DNA of 64,000 bases from Taeniopygia guttata. Lineage: Eukaryota; Chordata; Aves; Passeriformes; Estrildidae. Shown here one piece after another: positions 63,517 to 64,000 of the stretch. The first letter of the stretch is position 1. Each line of letters starts with the position of its first letter. The notes under the pieces are model-generated. The model did no database searches. It worked only from the letters and a program-made list of their open reading frames with translations, and was not told the origin of the DNA. The translations under genes were made by a program, and so were the position numbers. The stretch is taken from NCBI RefSeq assembly GCF_048771995.1, contig NC_133063.1, positions 22,011,063-22,075,062 of the forward strand. Direction: 5' to 3'.

Positions 63517-64000
63517 ATGCAGGAGTGCCCTCTTTCTACAGCAGTTATGTTACAACGAGCCTGGCAGCTCTGTGGGAAGTGGTGCCGTTGGTCCAGCCCT
63601 TTCATCCATCTCCTCACTCTGACTGTGGTGACTTTTGGTGTGCTGGCACCTTTGATCTGCCACCGGTTCCTCCACTCTTACTTCTACCTGCGGCGCTGGC
63701 ACCTGAATCCCATGAGCCGGGAGTTCCTGGAGCGGAACCAGCAGGAGGGCCAGGATGCCCTCCATTACTTTGAGAAGATGCAGATGCCAAATGCCTCCGA
63801 GGTCTCTGGCAGTGACACCTTCCAGCCTTTGCTGCTGATCACCATTATCACTGTGCAGAGGCGGAATGATTTCCACTACGTCTTGCAAGTGGCCTCCCAC
63901 TTCCACCGCCTCCTCCAGAAATGTGGGGCGCGTTGCCAGAGCCACCGAATGCTCCTCTGTAATGTGGAGTCAGACCCCAGCAGCCATCAGGATGTCAGGC
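63517..64000 (+). CDS. PGAP4: PGAP4 (TMEM246), 5' part of the coding exon, cut by window end
   Basis: PGAP4 is the Golgi GalNAc transferase that adds the first side-chain sugar to GPI-anchor glycans. The visible 161 residues begin MQECPLSTAVMLQRAWQL. An in-frame TGA lies three nucleotides before the codon preceding ATG 63517, so this is the first possible start; the human protein likewise has about nine residues before its second Met. A hydrophobic segment (residues about 28-48, PFIHLLTLTVVTFGVLAPLI) is the N-terminal signal anchor. It is followed by the family signature LHSYFYLRRWHLNPMSREFL and, later, LLLITIITVQRRNDFHYVLQV and HFHRLLQKCG. An NAS sequon is present. The catalytic acidic motif and the remaining membrane helices lie beyond the window. 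A splice acceptor (pyrimidine run, AG at 63415-63416) puts about 100 nt of 5' UTR in this exon. No defect seen. Confidence 0.93.
   Translation, partial: MQECPLSTAVMLQRAWQLCGKWCRWSSPFIHLLTLTVVTFGVLAPLICHRFLHSYFYLRRWHLNPMSREFLERNQQEGQDALHYFEKMQMPNASEVSGSDTFQPLLLITIITVQRRNDFHYVLQVASHFHRLLQKCGARCQSHRMLLCNVESDPSSHQDVR

Noticed and set aside
63510-63773. Plus-strand and minus-strand frames overlapping the PGAP4 coding exon
   Set aside because: They are other-frame shadows of the recognised PGAP4 reading frame.

Overview
The window looks like nuclear DNA of a bird, most likely a passerine. It has CR1 LINE tails in both orientations, several avian-type endogenous retrovirus LTRs, intron-rich genes with GT-AG borders, CpG-island promoters, and remnants of two families that are greatly expanded in songbirds (ITPRIPL1-like and C2H2 zinc-finger genes). 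In human, RNF20 and PGAP4 (TMEM246) are head-to-head neighbours on 9q31, a segment I recall as corresponding to the avian Z chromosome. The Z assignment is inference, not read from the sequence.

Layout. Positions 1-24.4 kb are a gene-poor accessory stretch. It holds a CR1 tail, an internally deleted ERV with both LTRs (4166-6718), a 160-bp purine hexamer repeat touching that ERV, an LTR at 7.0-7.7 kb, an antisense LTR with internal sequence (8.5-9.5 kb), a 22-bp minisatellite, an LTR at 12.9 kb, a broken zinc-finger gene (13.9-14.8 kb), a truncated ITPRIPL1-like gene (19.1-20.2 kb), more LTRs (20.6-23.2 kb), and an inverted 100-bp DNA copy of the RNF20 RING-exon border (24.3 kb). Mammals have GRIN3A on this side of RNF20; I see no trace of it here.

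Positions 26.0-45.0 kb are RNF20 on the minus strand. I resolved 19 coding exons, all phase-consistent, giving 986 residues. RNF20 is the E3 ligase that, with RNF40, monoubiquitinates histone H2B. Its promoter is the CpG island at 44.5-45.0 kb, and a CR1 ends at the island's edge. Positions 45-54.4 kb are intergenic, with two solo LTRs. A second CpG island (54.5-55.4 kb) contains a plausible splice donor and is probably the promoter and noncoding first exon of PGAP4 on the plus strand. The PGAP4 coding exon begins at 63417 (ATG at 63517) and runs off the right edge. The putative 8.4-kb intron between them holds one clean solo LTR and an AT-rich, TAAT-dense patch.

The two intact genes are divergent neighbours with unrelated jobs (chromatin ubiquitination; GPI-anchor glycan side-chain transfer in the Golgi). 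I found no rRNA, tRNA or CRISPR array, and no candidate for a wholly new biological system. The most unusual items are the inverted RNF20 fragment, the two-exon ITPRIPL1-like remnant, the periodic GTGACAC array upstream of the PGAP4 island, and the internally deleted ERV joined to a purine repeat.
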